Below, piece after piece: positions 43,602 to 55,594 of a stretch of DNA of 64,000 nt. Source of the DNA: Marvania coccoides. Lineage: Eukaryota; Chlorophyta; Trebouxiophyceae; Chlorellales; Chlorellaceae. The stretch's first letter is position 1. Every line of letters starts with the position of its first letter. Both the position numbers and the translations under genes were made by a program. The stretch lies in the NCBI GenBank assembly GCA_963854735.1, contig OY978104.1, positions 248,001-312,000 of the forward strand, in the 5' to 3' direction. The notes beneath the pieces were generated by a model, which saw nothing but the letters and a program-made list of their open reading frames with translations, was not told where the DNA came from and did not search any database.

Positions 43602-43645
43602 ACAGGGTTTAAAGTCCACACAGAAAGGCAACTGCTGTAGGTATT
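43602..43645 (+). repeat. Fragment of the GTTTA-GGCAAC repeat family
   Basis: TTACAGGGTTTAAAGTCCACACAG.. GGCAACT follows the CATA tract directly, in the same arrangement as at 25184-25262. Confidence 0.6.
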
Positions 43646-43815
43646 TTGTCTGGTACTTTTCATTTTTATTTATGCTTTTTTCCCTGTTGGAGATGCCTCA
43701 ATATCGTTGTATATTACAATAACAAAATTGGAAAGAAGAAACAATAAATAAATTGAAAAAGAAAAATCAATAAATACTAGGCAAAGTATAAAGTCGATAC
43801 AAAGCAACCTAGAGC

Positions 43816-46731
43816 TCAGCGATGAATTTTGGGGTGGCGGCGGCGGTGGCGGGTTTGGGGGTGCACAGGACTGATTCCCATGACGCTTTCCAGCAAGTCA
43901 TCCAAAACGGGAGCAAACTGTCCAACCTCCACAAACGTATTTTGATTTATCCATTCATTCCCTGGGCGCTTTCCTGTTGGGAGAGGAGCTGTGGGGCGCG
44001 GGTGCAGGGAGTACTCTCCGATGATTCTGCGTGGGGGGAAGGGGGGGGGGGGGGGGTCTCAGGGTCATTCAAAAGATGATAAATACAGCTGTCGAGTATT
44101 CCATTCATAATTGTCTAGCAGCAAAGTAACTCACCCTGCAAGCGACCTTGGGAAATCTTCTCGCCGCAAGAAGGCGTAATCTATCCTTTGGCTTACCCAT
44201 TCAGAGTAGAAGCAGTTGTTGGTCTCTGAAAAAAAAATGAAAACGACGTCAAAAACGTACAGCACAAGAAAGAATGAAAGAAAGGAAGAAAAGAAGAGAA
44301 GAGAAAAAGGAAAAAAATTCCTTACCGATCAACGACTTAAAGGCTCGCCCTCGAATAATTGCACCTGATTTCAGTCTCCACCCATAAGGGAGGATCTGCA
44401 GGCCGGCAGCACCCCGCTTAAGGAATAATGCATTAGTCCAACCTGCCCCGTGCATGCCTGCGAATAATAAGTAAAATGAAGCGTCGTTAGGGCAATGCTT
44501 CATTATTGCATCCATTTTTTCATATAATTTATGTATGTGTGTATTTATATGCCTAGGGTTTAACAGGTTTCTAGTGTACTCCGAGAATCATCAAGCTCGG
44601 GGGAGGGCGAATCCATGTATGTAAAATTTAACTTGAAATTGTAACTGTAATGTATGTATGTAAATGCATTCAAATAGCTCACCCAGCAGCACGTCGGTGT
44701 GAGAAAGCAGCTCTATCGTTTCCAACAACGGCTCCTGCATATAAAAAAATGTGGATTTTTAGTATTATTTTTTATTAACACATAAAGCCCAGGTTTAACT
44801 TATAAATTAAAGGTATTCACCTGAAAAGTTGTCACTTTTATAGTCACGTTGTGCCGCAGCAAAATGTAGCGCAGAATCTGGTGGGCATTCAGGATGCCCC
44901 GCCTGCAACACGTAAAACAAATCATTCACATACAATGTAAAAACATAGTTATTTGCCTTCAAAAACTCACTTGAAGTTGCCGCGCAGAATGTACGTCACG
45001 ACGGGCCTAGGCGTCTCCAGCACCGCCCCTCGCGAGAGAGGCCCCAGACCCAGCTCGTCCTCCTCCACTACGGCATCTCTGGCCAGCTTGGAAATTCGCA
45101 CCGAGCTCTGCTGCAGCAATTCCTTCAATTCCTTCCATTCTTCGGCATTCAATTGGCCCTGCTCGGTGGCCTCCTGCTGCGTAGGAATCAAGGCTTTCAG
45201 GGCACCGATATCCTCCGGACCGATGCCTCGCCTCAGCTTCTCCAGCGTTGGGTCCTCGTAGCCAGACCATACCGGCGTTTCCGGCTCTTTGCGAAGCTGC
45301 ATAGCTCTGTGGACACGCTCTGCTGTGGCGATGAACAGCTTCGCAGCAGTGGTGGAAGCCTGTCTTCGTACCTGAAAATACATTATGCGAAAAAATGGAC
45401 GCGGTTCAGCATTTTATGTCAATAAAAGTAAGGAGAAAACTCGAACAGAAGAATCACCGCCCACCTTGGCGCGCCACAAGTTATCCAGCTGCGTTTTCTT
45501 GCGAGTTCTTCTCAAAAACATGTAATAGTTCAGCACCGTGCTTTTCCCCACGTATAGCTCCTTGAAACACGTCCCCACCGCGTCCTCCCACGACCAAACG
45601 TCTTCGCTTAGCGCCGTAAACTGGTGGCTCCAAGCAGGCTCCACTGTCGTCCCCTTTAATGCCACCAGCACGGGGCCCCAGCTGCGATTGACCGCCACCA
45701 CGCCAGGCTGGCACCACAGCTCTGCAGTAGTGTTGCACTTTCCAGGGTCTACAACGCCTCTCGCAGGGCGACAATTTTGCACGCGCAGCACCTTGCCTGT
45801 GCCCTGCTCAATGATGGGCGCGCATCCGCCGTCTTCCCCCACGTCATCCACGTACTCCGAGATGTTGCCCTCAGCGTCGATGCGAGCCAGCGGCAGCAGC
45901 CCTTGCTCGCGCAGCGTTTGAAACGCCCCCAGGATGCCCTCCGTGGCCACGTGCCACCAGTTGAAGCTGTGCTGGGTCTGCAGCAGGTACGCTGGGCGCT
46001 CCAGCGTTTGGCGGCAGGATGGCTGGTGGGTCTCAGACGGGAGGTACCGAATGTGCAGCGAGTGGTAGGTTTTGAGCTTCCCAGAGCGAGCGACGATCTC
46101 CGTAGGCAGCGAGGTCAGGCTTCCATTGTTGAACGTCACGTCCACGGTGTGGTTGGGCGGCGGGTCGACCCCGGGAGGGAGGTAGAAAGTCAGAGTATCA
46201 TTATCGGTGAGCTCCACGTTGTCAAAGCGATAGTACTGCTTGTTGTAGCTGCCCCAGCTGGATATGGTGCCGTAAATGGTGCCTTCAGACACCACCTTGT
46301 CTTGATACGATTCTTCCACGGTGGTCACCCATTCATCGTCGAGCAGTTCTTCTTCGGTGTCAGAGCCCAGGGCCTCGAGGGTTATCTCCGTCGGGCTATC
46401 TTCGACCACCAGCAAGTTTTGTGGCTGCTGAAAAAACGGCATGTCGTGGATGGCATGTCCTGTAGAAGCATTAATTGCAGGTAAGGTGAGGAACACGATT
46501 TTCCTCCATTCGTATTGATGCAATTGTTAACGCTGGAGACGCACCGGTGATGAACTCCGCGGAGTGAGACACAGGCGATGTGGGCTGAATTGAGGCCAGA
46601 GTGAAAAACAGTGCTGCTGCGACAGTGATCACCACGCTCTCAAGGCACCACAGGCTTGAGCGACGCCCATTGCCCCCTTCAAGCTTGCTGCTGGGGACAC
46701 TCACCACAGAAGGGGACCTTCGAATCATCAT
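43816..46731 (-). CDS. GT61 (EOGT/DUF563-type) glycosyltransferase, 8 exons
   Basis: Exons (minus strand) 46731-46545, 46459-45465, 45371-44971, 44902-44821, 44734-44683, 44457-44326, 44225-44135 and 44026-43816 join in frame to 716 residues. A hydrophobic anchor (ESVVITVAAALFFTLA, about 30-46) follows a short basic N terminus, giving type II Golgi/ER topology. The GT61 signature MHGAGWTN lies at about 574-581 and is split from the preceding HTDVLLG by an intron inside the glycine codon. It is a paralogue of the gene at 1774-3954: both share a long helical insertion, the ELYVGKS block and a phase-2 intron before (K/S)R..LN. The present gene has five more introns, four of them crowded into the catalytic third. 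Exon 8 is preceded by a C17 run (sense). The C terminus ends in His/Arg-rich residues. Sugar specificity unknown. Confidence 0.85.
44041..44057. repeat. G17 homopolymer beside a GT61 acceptor
   Basis: On the coding (minus) strand this is C17 just upstream of the exon 8 acceptor (cccccacgcag), so it serves as the polypyrimidine tract. Confidence 0.85.
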
Positions 46732-47285
46732 TGAATAGATGAGAAAATACTATATTCTAAAATGAAGAAAAAAAACAATCTAGGTGGCGCAACACATTGA
46801 ATGAGAATATGTGTATTTGGAGCCTGCAAAAGACGTTTACGCCAGCGCGGATTGTATTTAAATGCAATTTCAAAGTTTTTTTCGCGGACATTTTGTTACA
46901 AGCAAAATTTTGTACAAGCAAAACAGCGTGCTTTGCATGCGGAGTTTTTTCGTTTTTTGTTTGCGGCATCATCAGTATAATCAATAATGTGCATACATTT
47001 AGAAACACGCGGAGAGACCAGCGCAGCGATTGAGGAGGGCGGATTGAAAATGTTTTTTCCTTTGAAACAATTCAAATCAAATCAAATTTTCAATGATAGA
47101 AGGCCAACTCGCTCGCCTGGTTGAATATTTGGACTTTTGACATCTCTCACAACTCAATAACAATCCGATATTGGCAAAAGAAAACACGGTGGCGATTTCG
47201 ACAGCCTGAATGAGTTGCTCTTCAGCTGGCGGAGGAAAACAAGCGGCAGCAACAAGGTGCTGCGGAAAGATTGGAAGGCGGGACA
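46732..47285. other. Intergenic spacer
   Basis: AT-rich, about 550 bases between the GT61 start and the NDUFAF7 stop codon. No gene, RNA or repeat recognised. Confidence 0.5.
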
Positions 47286-48887
47286 TCATGAAATGAGAAA
47301 GGCGGTATTTGTATAGTCTTCAAGCAGAGGGTTGTACCCATCCTGCGTCGTCGTCCCTGCCGCTTCTTCAGCTGCCCACTCTTCAAAGAATGAGCGGGCC
47401 TTCAGTTGGTGCGCCTGCCGCAGCCCCCTCCCTGCCTCCTCGTACGCCCTCCTCAACAGCTCAAAATCGCTGGGGAAGAACACGTCGGCGGTGCCTGGCT
47501 GAACCAAGTAGGTCCTGTGGTCTACCGTGACACCTCCTTCCTGCGCCACAAAAAAAAAAAAAAAAAAAAAACGAAAAGTAGTTTATTTTCTTCTTTGCGA
47601 GTAGTAATATTTTCACCCCAAGAATAGCAAATAAAGCATTTAAATATCAACTCAGAGGGAGGGACACCATCAGCCAGCGCCAGTTCCAAATATTTAAAAA
47701 ATATACACATATGTTTACCGTGGTAGCCACCAGCGGGGCGTTCCACCCAGGAATGACCGTCTCAGGGAGGTGATCGAAATCACAGAACAGCAGCCTGTGG
47801 TTGGGCCGCACAGCGTGCAGCGTGTCAAACAGCTTCAACGCTCCAGTAGGCAAAAACGCCACCTCCCCCACCGCTGTCCCCATCGCCCACTGCATCGTAC
47901 GCAGCAGCGTGGACCCCAACGCCCCTCCTCTTTCACTCCCACCGCCAGAATTGCTGCGCCGACCAGCACCGCTGCCACTGTTTCGAATTTCATCCCTAGC
48001 CGCCAGGCAACGCCTCACCCGCTCATCCTCCACAGGCCGCAGTACCTCCCGGGCCTTCCAAGAACCCGCACTTTCTTTCCCGTTGCTGCGCGTGCTGTCA
48101 GTGCATTCCACCATCGTTTCGTGCCACTCCGCGTCTCCAGAGCCCTCCCGCCATATTCTGTCGTGTGGCAGGTTGTCCAGCACCTCCATGGCCACCACAA
48201 AACACTGCTCCGACGCGCCATTACCCATCCCAGGCCCAGGCCCCCACCCTGCTAGTTCCGCTGCGTCCCGCCGCTCTACGGAAAATACCCCTGCATGGCC
48301 GCTCTCGCCTGCCACTCTCCGCTTCTGCTCCTCCGCCAGGGTGGGGCTAATCTCCACGCATACGTACCGACAGCTAGCGTACAACTCAGGCCGGTGCGCC
48401 CGCAGCCAGCCCAGAACATCCTTAGCCAGCGTCCCACTGCCGCCTCCGATCTCGTACACGACCAAAGGCTGCGGGCTGGGGTGGTTTGCCGCGGTGTGGT
48501 GGTGCGCGAGGTAGCGCGCAATGGCTGCACCGTAGTGCGGCGAAAAAATTTCTACTGGGGTGAGCCAGGCGGTCTGAAGTTGATCGTAGCGGCGCTGCAC
48601 CGCTTCTAGGTAGGCTCGCCGTCCTGAGAGCGCCGCAAAGTTTATGGGAGGCTCTAGAAATCCCACAGGAGCCTGCTTGCTGAAGTATCCGGTCTGCAAA
48701 TCGTACAGAGAGTCCGCCAGGAAGTCTCGCAGCTAGAGCAAAATCAAAAGGGGACGGGAAGGAGGGTGAAAATGTAAATTTGAGGAAATATTGTGCAGGG
48801 AGTTGGGGTGACCGAATTGGAGAATTAAACAAAAAATTAGATTACCAGCCTCAGCTGTGGTGCACACAGCCATTGCGTCTTTCTCAT
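47286..48887 (-). CDS. NDUFAF7: NDUFAF7/MidA-type arginine methyltransferase, complex I assembly
   Basis: Exons (minus strand) 48887-48846, 48732-47719 and 47540-47286, all phase 0, give 436 residues, near human NDUFAF7 (441). The fold is a SAM-dependent methyltransferase of the DUF185/MidA family: GYFSKQ at the start, VYEIGGGSGTLAKDVL (SAM-binding glycine loop), VCVEISPTLAE, VVAMEVLDNLPHDR, and a C-terminal GGVTVDHRTYLVQPGTADVFFPSDF block, all characteristic. The mitochondrial enzyme symmetrically dimethylates NDUFS2 early in complex I assembly. The first exon is only 14 codons, starting at the upstream ATG because the next one gives a junction out of phase. An Arg/Ser/Gly-rich insertion near 270-290 is lineage-specific. 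The last intron carries a 22-base T run (sense) near the acceptor. Confidence 0.88.
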
Positions 48888-49577
48888 CTATCGCAGGAGG
48901 AGACGCACGAGATCATTTGATTAAATTTAGCTTTCGCGATTTTTTTAGTCTGGAGCCTGCCAGAGTTGATGGCGGATATAATAATTGGGTAGCGCGAGTT
49001 AGTTTATTTATTTATCAATTCACATTTGAATTCACTTGAATTTATTATTATTATTTTAATTTTGTAAATTCGTCATTTCTGAAAAAAAACTTTCTTTTCA
49101 TTTTTCTGCTGCGGCTGGGGCTAGAGAGCGAACAGCGCTGTCAAAATTAATCCTACATTAATAAATTTGCTGCTTCTCTAAAGATTTGTCGCGAAGCCAG
49201 CTGATCAGCAGCAAATAAGCTTGGCGGCTATTCCAAAATTTGATTGAAAATTTGCAGCTGATAATTCAAAGAGGGTGCGCTTTAATACGTTTGTGGGAAT
49301 GCACACAAATACAGAGTGCTTATAATGAGATGAACGCCATGTTTGGCTGTTATATTTTGTTTCATCAATTCGATTTTGAGTTCAGCTCTTTTCCACGCAT
49401 AGTCAGCCCGTTTAATGCTTTCAGTCAAACCTCTCCATTTCAAATCAACACAACCGCACTGGACAGCTTGGGCTCTTTTTCTCCAGCTCACATCTCTCCT
49501 CTTTCCATGGCCACCGTATGAATCTAATTGGTCATTATTCATTGCAGGACCCACACCCTTTGCTACTAACCCACACC
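48888..49577. promoter_or_regulatory. Divergent promoter region, NDUFAF7 / eIF3b
   Basis: 690 AT-rich bases between two head-to-head genes. The stretch near 49400-49570 is pyrimidine-rich, possibly the 5' leader of the eIF3b transcript. No specific sites claimed. Confidence 0.45.
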
Positions 49578-49796
49578 ATGGTGTCCGTTCTCCGCGCCGG
49601 GGATGACCTGGCTAAGGAGTTTGAGGGGCAGCCCAAGGGTTTCCCTTTTGGCGAGTTTGACGTCGCCGATGTGATGCTGCCGGAGGGGGACGACATGGGC
49701 ATTCCCTCAGATGACGAGGAGGAGGAGGAGGAGGTCGAGGAGGAGACCGGCTTCGGCAACATTATCGGTGAGTGTAAAGAATTTTTTTCAACGCTC

Positions 49797-49836
<40 letters not shown>

Positions 49837-52273
49837 GAGTTGGGCAGTGTTTTTTTTCAGTAGCGCGCTTCCTGTATCCTGCTCTAACCGAATACCATAA
49901 TATACTAGGCCCTGTCCCATTTCTTCTCATCGCCACAATGAAATCACATTTTTTTTTTTTTTTTCATTCTCTCATTTTTCGCCTCCTAATCAACCAATCC
50001 CTCAAGTTAACCTCATCCTCCCGCCCTCCATTCCCCCTCCCCACCACAGTCGTCGACAACCTCCCGCAGGTGCCGCAGGAGAAGTACGAGAAGCTGACCG
50101 CCATTCTGCGCAAAATTGTCTCCGCCTCTGGCCACATCCGCGAGGGGGGTCTCCACCACCCCCAAGACCCCGCCACGGGGCTCTCCAAAGGCTTTGCCTT
50201 CGTGGAGTACGAGTCGCACGACCAGGCGCGCGCAGGGCAGGCCGCTTTGGACGGCTATCAGCTGGATAAATCTCACAAATTCGCCGCCATTCTGTTTGAC
50301 GACATCGATCGCCTGAAACACGTGCCTGAGACGTACGCTGAGCCCGAGCCGCGGCCCTTCCAGGCCCCCGGAGACCTGGGTAGCTGGCTGTCGGATCGCC
50401 GCGGCCGGGACCAGTTTTGCGTGCGGTATTCCGACGAAGCGGAGATCTATTGGAACGACGCCGCTAAACAGGAGCCGGAGCAGGTGTACTCGCGTTCTTT
50501 CTGGACGGAGGCCCCCTTCCTGGTGTGGTCCCCCAAGGGGAACTTCGTGGCCACCCTGCATCGCCAGGGCGCGGCTGTGTGGGGCGGCCCTGACTACCGG
50601 CGCATCCAACGCTACGCTCACCCTGAGGCGCAGCGCGTGGCGTTCTCCCCCTGCGAGCGCTACCTCTACACTTTCTCCGAGATCCCCCCCGAGGGTCGCG
50701 ACCCCCCCGGCTTCTCCCTCATTGTCTTCGAGGTGCGAACTGGGGCGAAGCTGCGGGCATTTACTGGGCCTCAAGCTGAGCACGCCATCGGCGGGGCGGC
50801 GCGCCAGGACGGCGGCATGGCATGGCCCTCGTACAAGTGGTCTGGCGGGCTGGGCGAGGGCGGCAGCGGTCCGTTTTTGGCGGTGTTGAAGAAGGGATCG
50901 ATTGCTGTGTACGGCGCGCCCGACATGGGGCTGCTAGACAAGAAATCCATCAAAGCGGAGGGCGTGCACGCGTTCGAGTGGTCCCCCGCGGACGCGTTGC
51001 TGTGCGTGTACCAGGAGGAGCAGGGCAACCTCCCGGCGCGCGTGGCGCTGATGCAGCTGCCGTCGCGCGAGGAGCTCCGCGCCAAAAACCTGTTCTCCGT
51101 GGCGGACGTGCGCATGGCGTGGCACCCGCAGGGCGACTACCTGGCTGTGCGCGTGGAAAAATGGACGAAAACCCGCAAATCCACCAACACCAACCTCGAA
51201 ATCTTCTCCATCAGGGCTCGTAACGTCCCTGTTGACATGCTTGAGCTGCCTAACAAGGCGGAGAAGATCCTGGGGCTGGCATGGGAGCCCCACGGCCACC
51301 GCTTCGCCATCCTGCACGGCGACCCCTCCCGCCCCTCGGTGTCTCTCTACACGATGAAAGACCCCAAGAGCGGAGTTGTGGGCGGCGTGCACCACCTGCA
51401 CACCATGGGCAACCGCAACGCCACCTCCCTGCACTGGTCCCCCACCGGGCGGTTCCTGCTGCTTGCGGGGCTCAAGGGCGGGCACAACGGCAAGCTGGAG
51501 TGGTGGGATGCAGATGAGCTGGCGGTGGTGGGTGCAGGCGAGCACTTTATGGCGACCGAGGTGGAGTGGGACCCCACGGGGCGGTACGTGGCCACCTCCG
51601 TGACCGCAGTCAACCAGATGGAGAACGGCTACATGGTGCGATGTTTGTTTCAGAAGAGAGGAATTTTTTTGCGATATTTCTTCTTCTTCTCCGCTTGCTA
51701 TTTCTTGGACCGCCCTTTTGCTCGGGAAAGAGGTTCAACATGTTTTTTTTTCATTTCTTTCATTGCATGCTTGTATGCTTTACCTTGAATTTCGCTGTAT
51801 CAAAACCACCGTACCGTGTCTTTTTTCCTCCTCCATCCCTTCGTCTCACCTTTTCTCTCCCCTTCCTCCCCTGCTTCCAGATGTGGTCGTTCGCGGGGCA
51901 GCCTCTGTACAAGAGCTCCCACGACCGGTTCTTCCAGTTCCAGTGGCGCCCCCGCCCCGCCTGCCTGCTCTCCGAGGAGCGCCAGAAGGAGGTCGCCAAG
52001 AACCTGCGCCAGTACAGCAAGCGCTACGAGGAGGAGGACGAGGCGCTCATGGCGGCTGCCGACAGCGAATTCGTGGCCGAGCGGCAGCGCCTGCTGGCGG
52101 TCTGGCGCGACTGGCGCGCCCAGAAGGATGCTTGGGTGGAGGAGCAGCAGAAGGGCGTGGCGGCGCTGCTTAGCGGAAGGTGGAAAGACCCGGCCACGGA
52201 GTGCAGGGTGGAGCAGGTGGAGGTCACCGCGGTGGTGGACATCAAGGAAGAGCCCGCCAAGGGCATGAACTGA
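49578..52273 (+). CDS. EIF3B: Translation initiation factor eIF3 subunit B
   Basis: Exons 49578-49767, 50050-51635 and 51881-52273 give 722 residues, the plant eIF3b length. Exon 1 ends in an acidic run (DDEEEEEEVEEE). Residues about 64-145 form the RRM (VVDNLPQVPQEKYEKL, GLSKGFAFVEY) that holds eIF3a/j. Then comes a nine-bladed WD40 propeller with family blocks DRRGRDQFCVRYSDEAE, PFLVWSPKGNFVATLHRQG, VRMAWHPQGDYLAVRVEKW and EWDPTGRYVATSV. The C-terminal helix after MWSFAGQPLYK binds eIF3g/i. It acts in 43S pre-initiation complex assembly on the 40S subunit. Intron 1 contains T28 and T17 runs. The GC-rich exons with strong C/G third positions suggest high expression. Confidence 0.95.
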
Positions 52274-52680
52274 GCAGCGATTTTGGAAGGAATTTTTTTA
52301 ATGGAAAGCTTGCGCGGAATGCGTGCGTGTATGCATGCTTGTGCTTCATGTATACGTGGAAAATGATTTGAGCGTTACATTTGGGTGTAAAATGCTTACA
52401 GCTGAGAATATTTCCAGAGATCTGCCGTCATTGGTGAGCCCTCCCTGCACGAAGTTCCTTCCATATAGCTCGCTTTTTTCTTCCTTGTTTTTACTGTACA
52501 ACACGAAAATTTTCTGCAGCGCCTTTCTGCTGCATTCCCCCTGCTTTGCAGTGCGCATTCAAGCCGCCCCAACTCTCTAACAAATGACAGCGTCACACAT
52601 GCTTAGTTATTTCTTCTAATTTACAGCTCCTCAAAAACATGCAATCCCGCATTTTTTTTCAATTTATTCAGCTGACTAAT
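52274..52680. other. Convergent 3' spacer, eIF3b / RPN11
   Basis: About 400 AT-rich bases between two stop codons of genes facing each other. Only 3' UTR sequence is expected; nothing else seen. Confidence 0.5.
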
Positions 52681-53847
52681 CTAGAAAGTCACTGTGTCCA
52701 GCATGGTGCCCATGCACTGAGCAATATTCGTGGAAAGCAGGCCCAGCATGCCCGCCTCCATGCGCTTCTTCGCGTCCATCTTTCCAGCCCGCGCCACCCC
52801 GCGCTTTCCAAACTCCACCTCGCCCTCCTCTACCACCGCCGCGTCGTACTTGGCCGACGTCTCTTTGAGCTCCTTCAGCGCGGCCGCGTTGGCAGCGCTG
52901 TGGTCCTCAAAGTTGCGCAGCGTGAGCCCGTTGGTCCAGGTGTGCTTCTGCAAGTTGAGCAGCATGCGCTCCTCGAGCTCGGTCTTGCGGTAGTTGATGG
53001 CCAGCGAGTAGTAGTGGCGGTTGAGGCCATGGATGAGCGCCTGAAACAGGAAGGAGAAGATCGAAAAAAACGTAAATTAACAGTTTTAGGTCGAATTTTA
53101 GGGTAAAAACTGGACGAAAATTCTTAATTTGGCGCGTGTTAATTTTGGGACAGGAAAACACATGAGAATGGTGCGAAAAACAGCTTTACCTGGATGGAGG
53201 GTTTGTTGAGGTGGCCCACGTTGGAGGTGGTCTGGCGAGGCTCCTGGCCCAGCATCATGGTCTGCGGGGAGATGCAGCGGAAGGCGTCGATGACGACCTT
53301 GCCCCGCACCGACTGGATGGGGTCTACCACCACAGCCACAGCCCGCTGGTTGAGCGCCTCAAAGGACTGCTGCGTGGAGACGTCCACGGCGGACAGCCAG
53401 CAGCCGAAGCCCGGGTGGGAGTGGTACCAGCCCACCACCATCTCTGGCCTGTGAAAGAACGAGAAGAGTGAGAAATTGAGAAGTGATCCGAAAATAGGGG
53501 ACACGGTGATCGAGGGAGCAGTTGCGAGACGACTCAATGGCTCACCTGCCGACCTGCTTCAACATGTCAAGCATCTTGGTTTGGAACACGGGGTCCACGG
53601 CCTCCACGCTCACGCCAGTTCCAGACTGGGGCATCGCAAAGACGTCCACCACCTTGACGGTGTACTCGTCCACAAATTCGCCCAGCATCAGACCCATGAC
53701 CTCCAGCGGCACGCCTGCACGCCCGTGCTTGAGCATTTTGATCAGCGCCAGCGAGCTGATGTAAATTTGTTCGCTGGTGTCCTGCTGCGGGGAGTCGCCG
53801 GGCGGGCCGCCTCCCATCCCACCCATCATTCGTTGCAATCGTTCCAT
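52681..53847 (-). CDS. RPN11: 26S proteasome deubiquitinase RPN11 (PSMD14)
   Basis: Exons (minus strand) 53847-53546, 53448-53190 and 53040-52681 give 306 residues, the conserved family length. The MPN+ domain has the full JAMM zinc site [14 protein letters not shown] near residues 111-124, with an upstream Glu in [11 protein letters not shown], so it is predicted active. [19 protein letters not shown] and [17 protein letters not shown] are diagnostic of RPN11 rather than CSN5. It removes ubiquitin chains from substrates committed to the 19S regulatory particle. Start [10 protein letters not shown] is the canonical one. Confidence 0.96.
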
Positions 53848-54164
53848 GGCCGCTTCGTTCTTTGCTGCAGCGCTTCGAAAGTTTACTGATCAAGCAACTA
53901 ACAAATTTGATCAGAAGCGAGAAACCACAGAGGGCGCACAGCAATAAGACAACCTTTTGTATATATAATATAAATCCGGCCTCGCAAGTGACACCCCCCC
54001 CCGATGGTGGGGTGATGAAAATTTTCCTCCCGCCCGGTTGACCATCCACTTGACTTTTATTGCCATCTCTAACCGAGCACTGTCAGTGCACCAGGATCCT
54101 ATCAAAACCAGGGCTTGCAGAACTCTCGCTTGGCAGTGCATCCCTTCAGTTACTGTATGAAAAC
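53848..54164. promoter_or_regulatory. Divergent promoter region, RPN11 / WD40 gene
   Basis: 317 bases between two divergent starts, with a TATATATAATATAAAT-like stretch near 53957-53975. No proteasome-specific element recognised. Confidence 0.45.
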
Positions 54165-55594
54165 ATGTCGACCGACGCCAGCTCTTCTCAAGCGGCATTT
54201 CAAACCGAGGTGCGCACCAACTATACACAGTTCAAGCCCTATTTCAAAAACACAATATACATAACTGAATAAGTAAACTCTCGCCTTCTCCCTGAAATGA
54301 AAAGCAGGCAACTGCCAAGGACAAGCAGAAGCACTCTGGCCGAATCATCAAGCTCGTGCCTCTGCCTGGCGGCAAACTCGCGTCCGTGGCGCAAGACAGC
54401 ACCGTCAAAATCTGGAGGAGCGCCGACCTTGCGCATCTGCAGACTGCCCCACTCCCTCAACCCTTCTCTCCCAACCTCCTCCGCCAACGCTGTAGCAAAC
54501 CCAAAACCGCTAAACAGACCGCCTGGCCCACCGATGCTGCGGAAGTCACGCTGGGAGGACACCCTCGATTGGCAGTATCGACCTTCGACCGCAGTCTCGT
54601 GTTTTTCAACCTTCTGCAGTCAGAGATCGGCGCTGACTGCCTGGGTCTTGCCGGCAAACTTCATCTGACAGCCTCCATCGGCCCTGCCACGTGCTTAGGC
54701 ACCCTGACAAACAGCAACCACGGTGCTCTCAGTTCAGAAAATCTCGTTTTTGGCGATCAGCAGGGGCGGGTGTCAGTTCTGCGGCGGTTGCCGCCCACTA
54801 TGGGAGCCGCAGCGGAGCTTAGCGCTAACGCTGATATGTGCGTGCTTCACAGCCATCACACCGCGAGCGTCACCCAGCTGCTGGCTATCCCGAAGACCGG
54901 GGACCTGCTGTCGTCCTCTTTGGATGGCACCGTGGCAGGTTTTGATCCCAAAAGAAACGCCGTCGTTGCGGCCTGCGCTTTGCATGCACACGCCTTGGGG
55001 AGCTCGCCAGGCATCAGCGGGGTGCGCTGCATGGCGCTGGCTGGAGACCAGAGCAGCAGTACCGTACTCAGCGGTGGCGCGGGGCGTACTGCTTTCTTGT
55101 GGAATTCTCGTGGAGACCCTGGCCGGCCTTTAGGGGAGCTCCCAGGGCACCGAGGCGGCGTGGTTTCCGTCGCTGCGGCGCACTTGGGTGGAGGCCACCA
55201 GGCGGTGACGCTCAGCGGCGCCGGTCAGCTGACAGTCTGGGACTTGCGCACGCTGCAGCCGTTGCAGCGGCTGGGCAGCGAAAATGGGCAGCAACAGCGG
55301 TGGGGGGACGCCTGTCCCTCTGTGATGGCCCTGGATGCAGAAAACGGGCAGCTTATCGCTGGCAATCGCGCCCCGGTGACGTGGCGGTGGGGCAACGGTG
55401 GTTTGACTTCTATTAAATCAGAAGGCAGACCGGTTGAGAACAAGAAGGAAGAGAGGCCCATCCTTTCTTTAAGTGGGGCAGTCGGTGAGATTGAGGATAA
55501 AGGCGGCATTGCCGCTGCCAGTGGCGAAATCATTGGCAGGTGGCAGCGGCCGTACAGCAAATTGTTCTTGGCCGAAATTCCTGAAGATGTTTAA
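54165..55594 (+). CDS. WD40-repeat protein, function unassigned
   Basis: Exons 54165-54209 and 54308-55594 (phase 0) give 443 residues. Recognisable WD-like repeats include GKLASVAQDSTVKIW, HTASVTQLLAIPKTGDLLSSSLDGTVAGF, TVLSGGAGRTAFLWN, HRGGVVSVAAAH and QAVTLSGAGQLTVWDLRTLQ, so most of the protein is a single beta-propeller. I do not recognise a named family. The first exon is short (15 codons, Ser-rich) and supported only by its donor and phase; an alternative start is 54356. No transit peptide or membrane segment is visible. A scaffold role is the usual guess for such proteins. Confidence 0.7.

Noticed and set aside
43263..43722. Open frames of repeated Tyr-Val-Cys-Met and Ile-His-Thr-Tyr
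   Set aside because: They are translations of the (CATA)n microsatellite, not genes.
48422..48832. 136-residue frame overlapping the NDUFAF7 5' end
   Set aside because: Out of frame with the methyltransferase motifs; the 14-codon first exon at 48846-48887 gives the correct phase.
50013..50783. 256-residue minus-strand open frame
   Set aside because: Antisense to eIF3b exon 2, whose protein is unmistakable.
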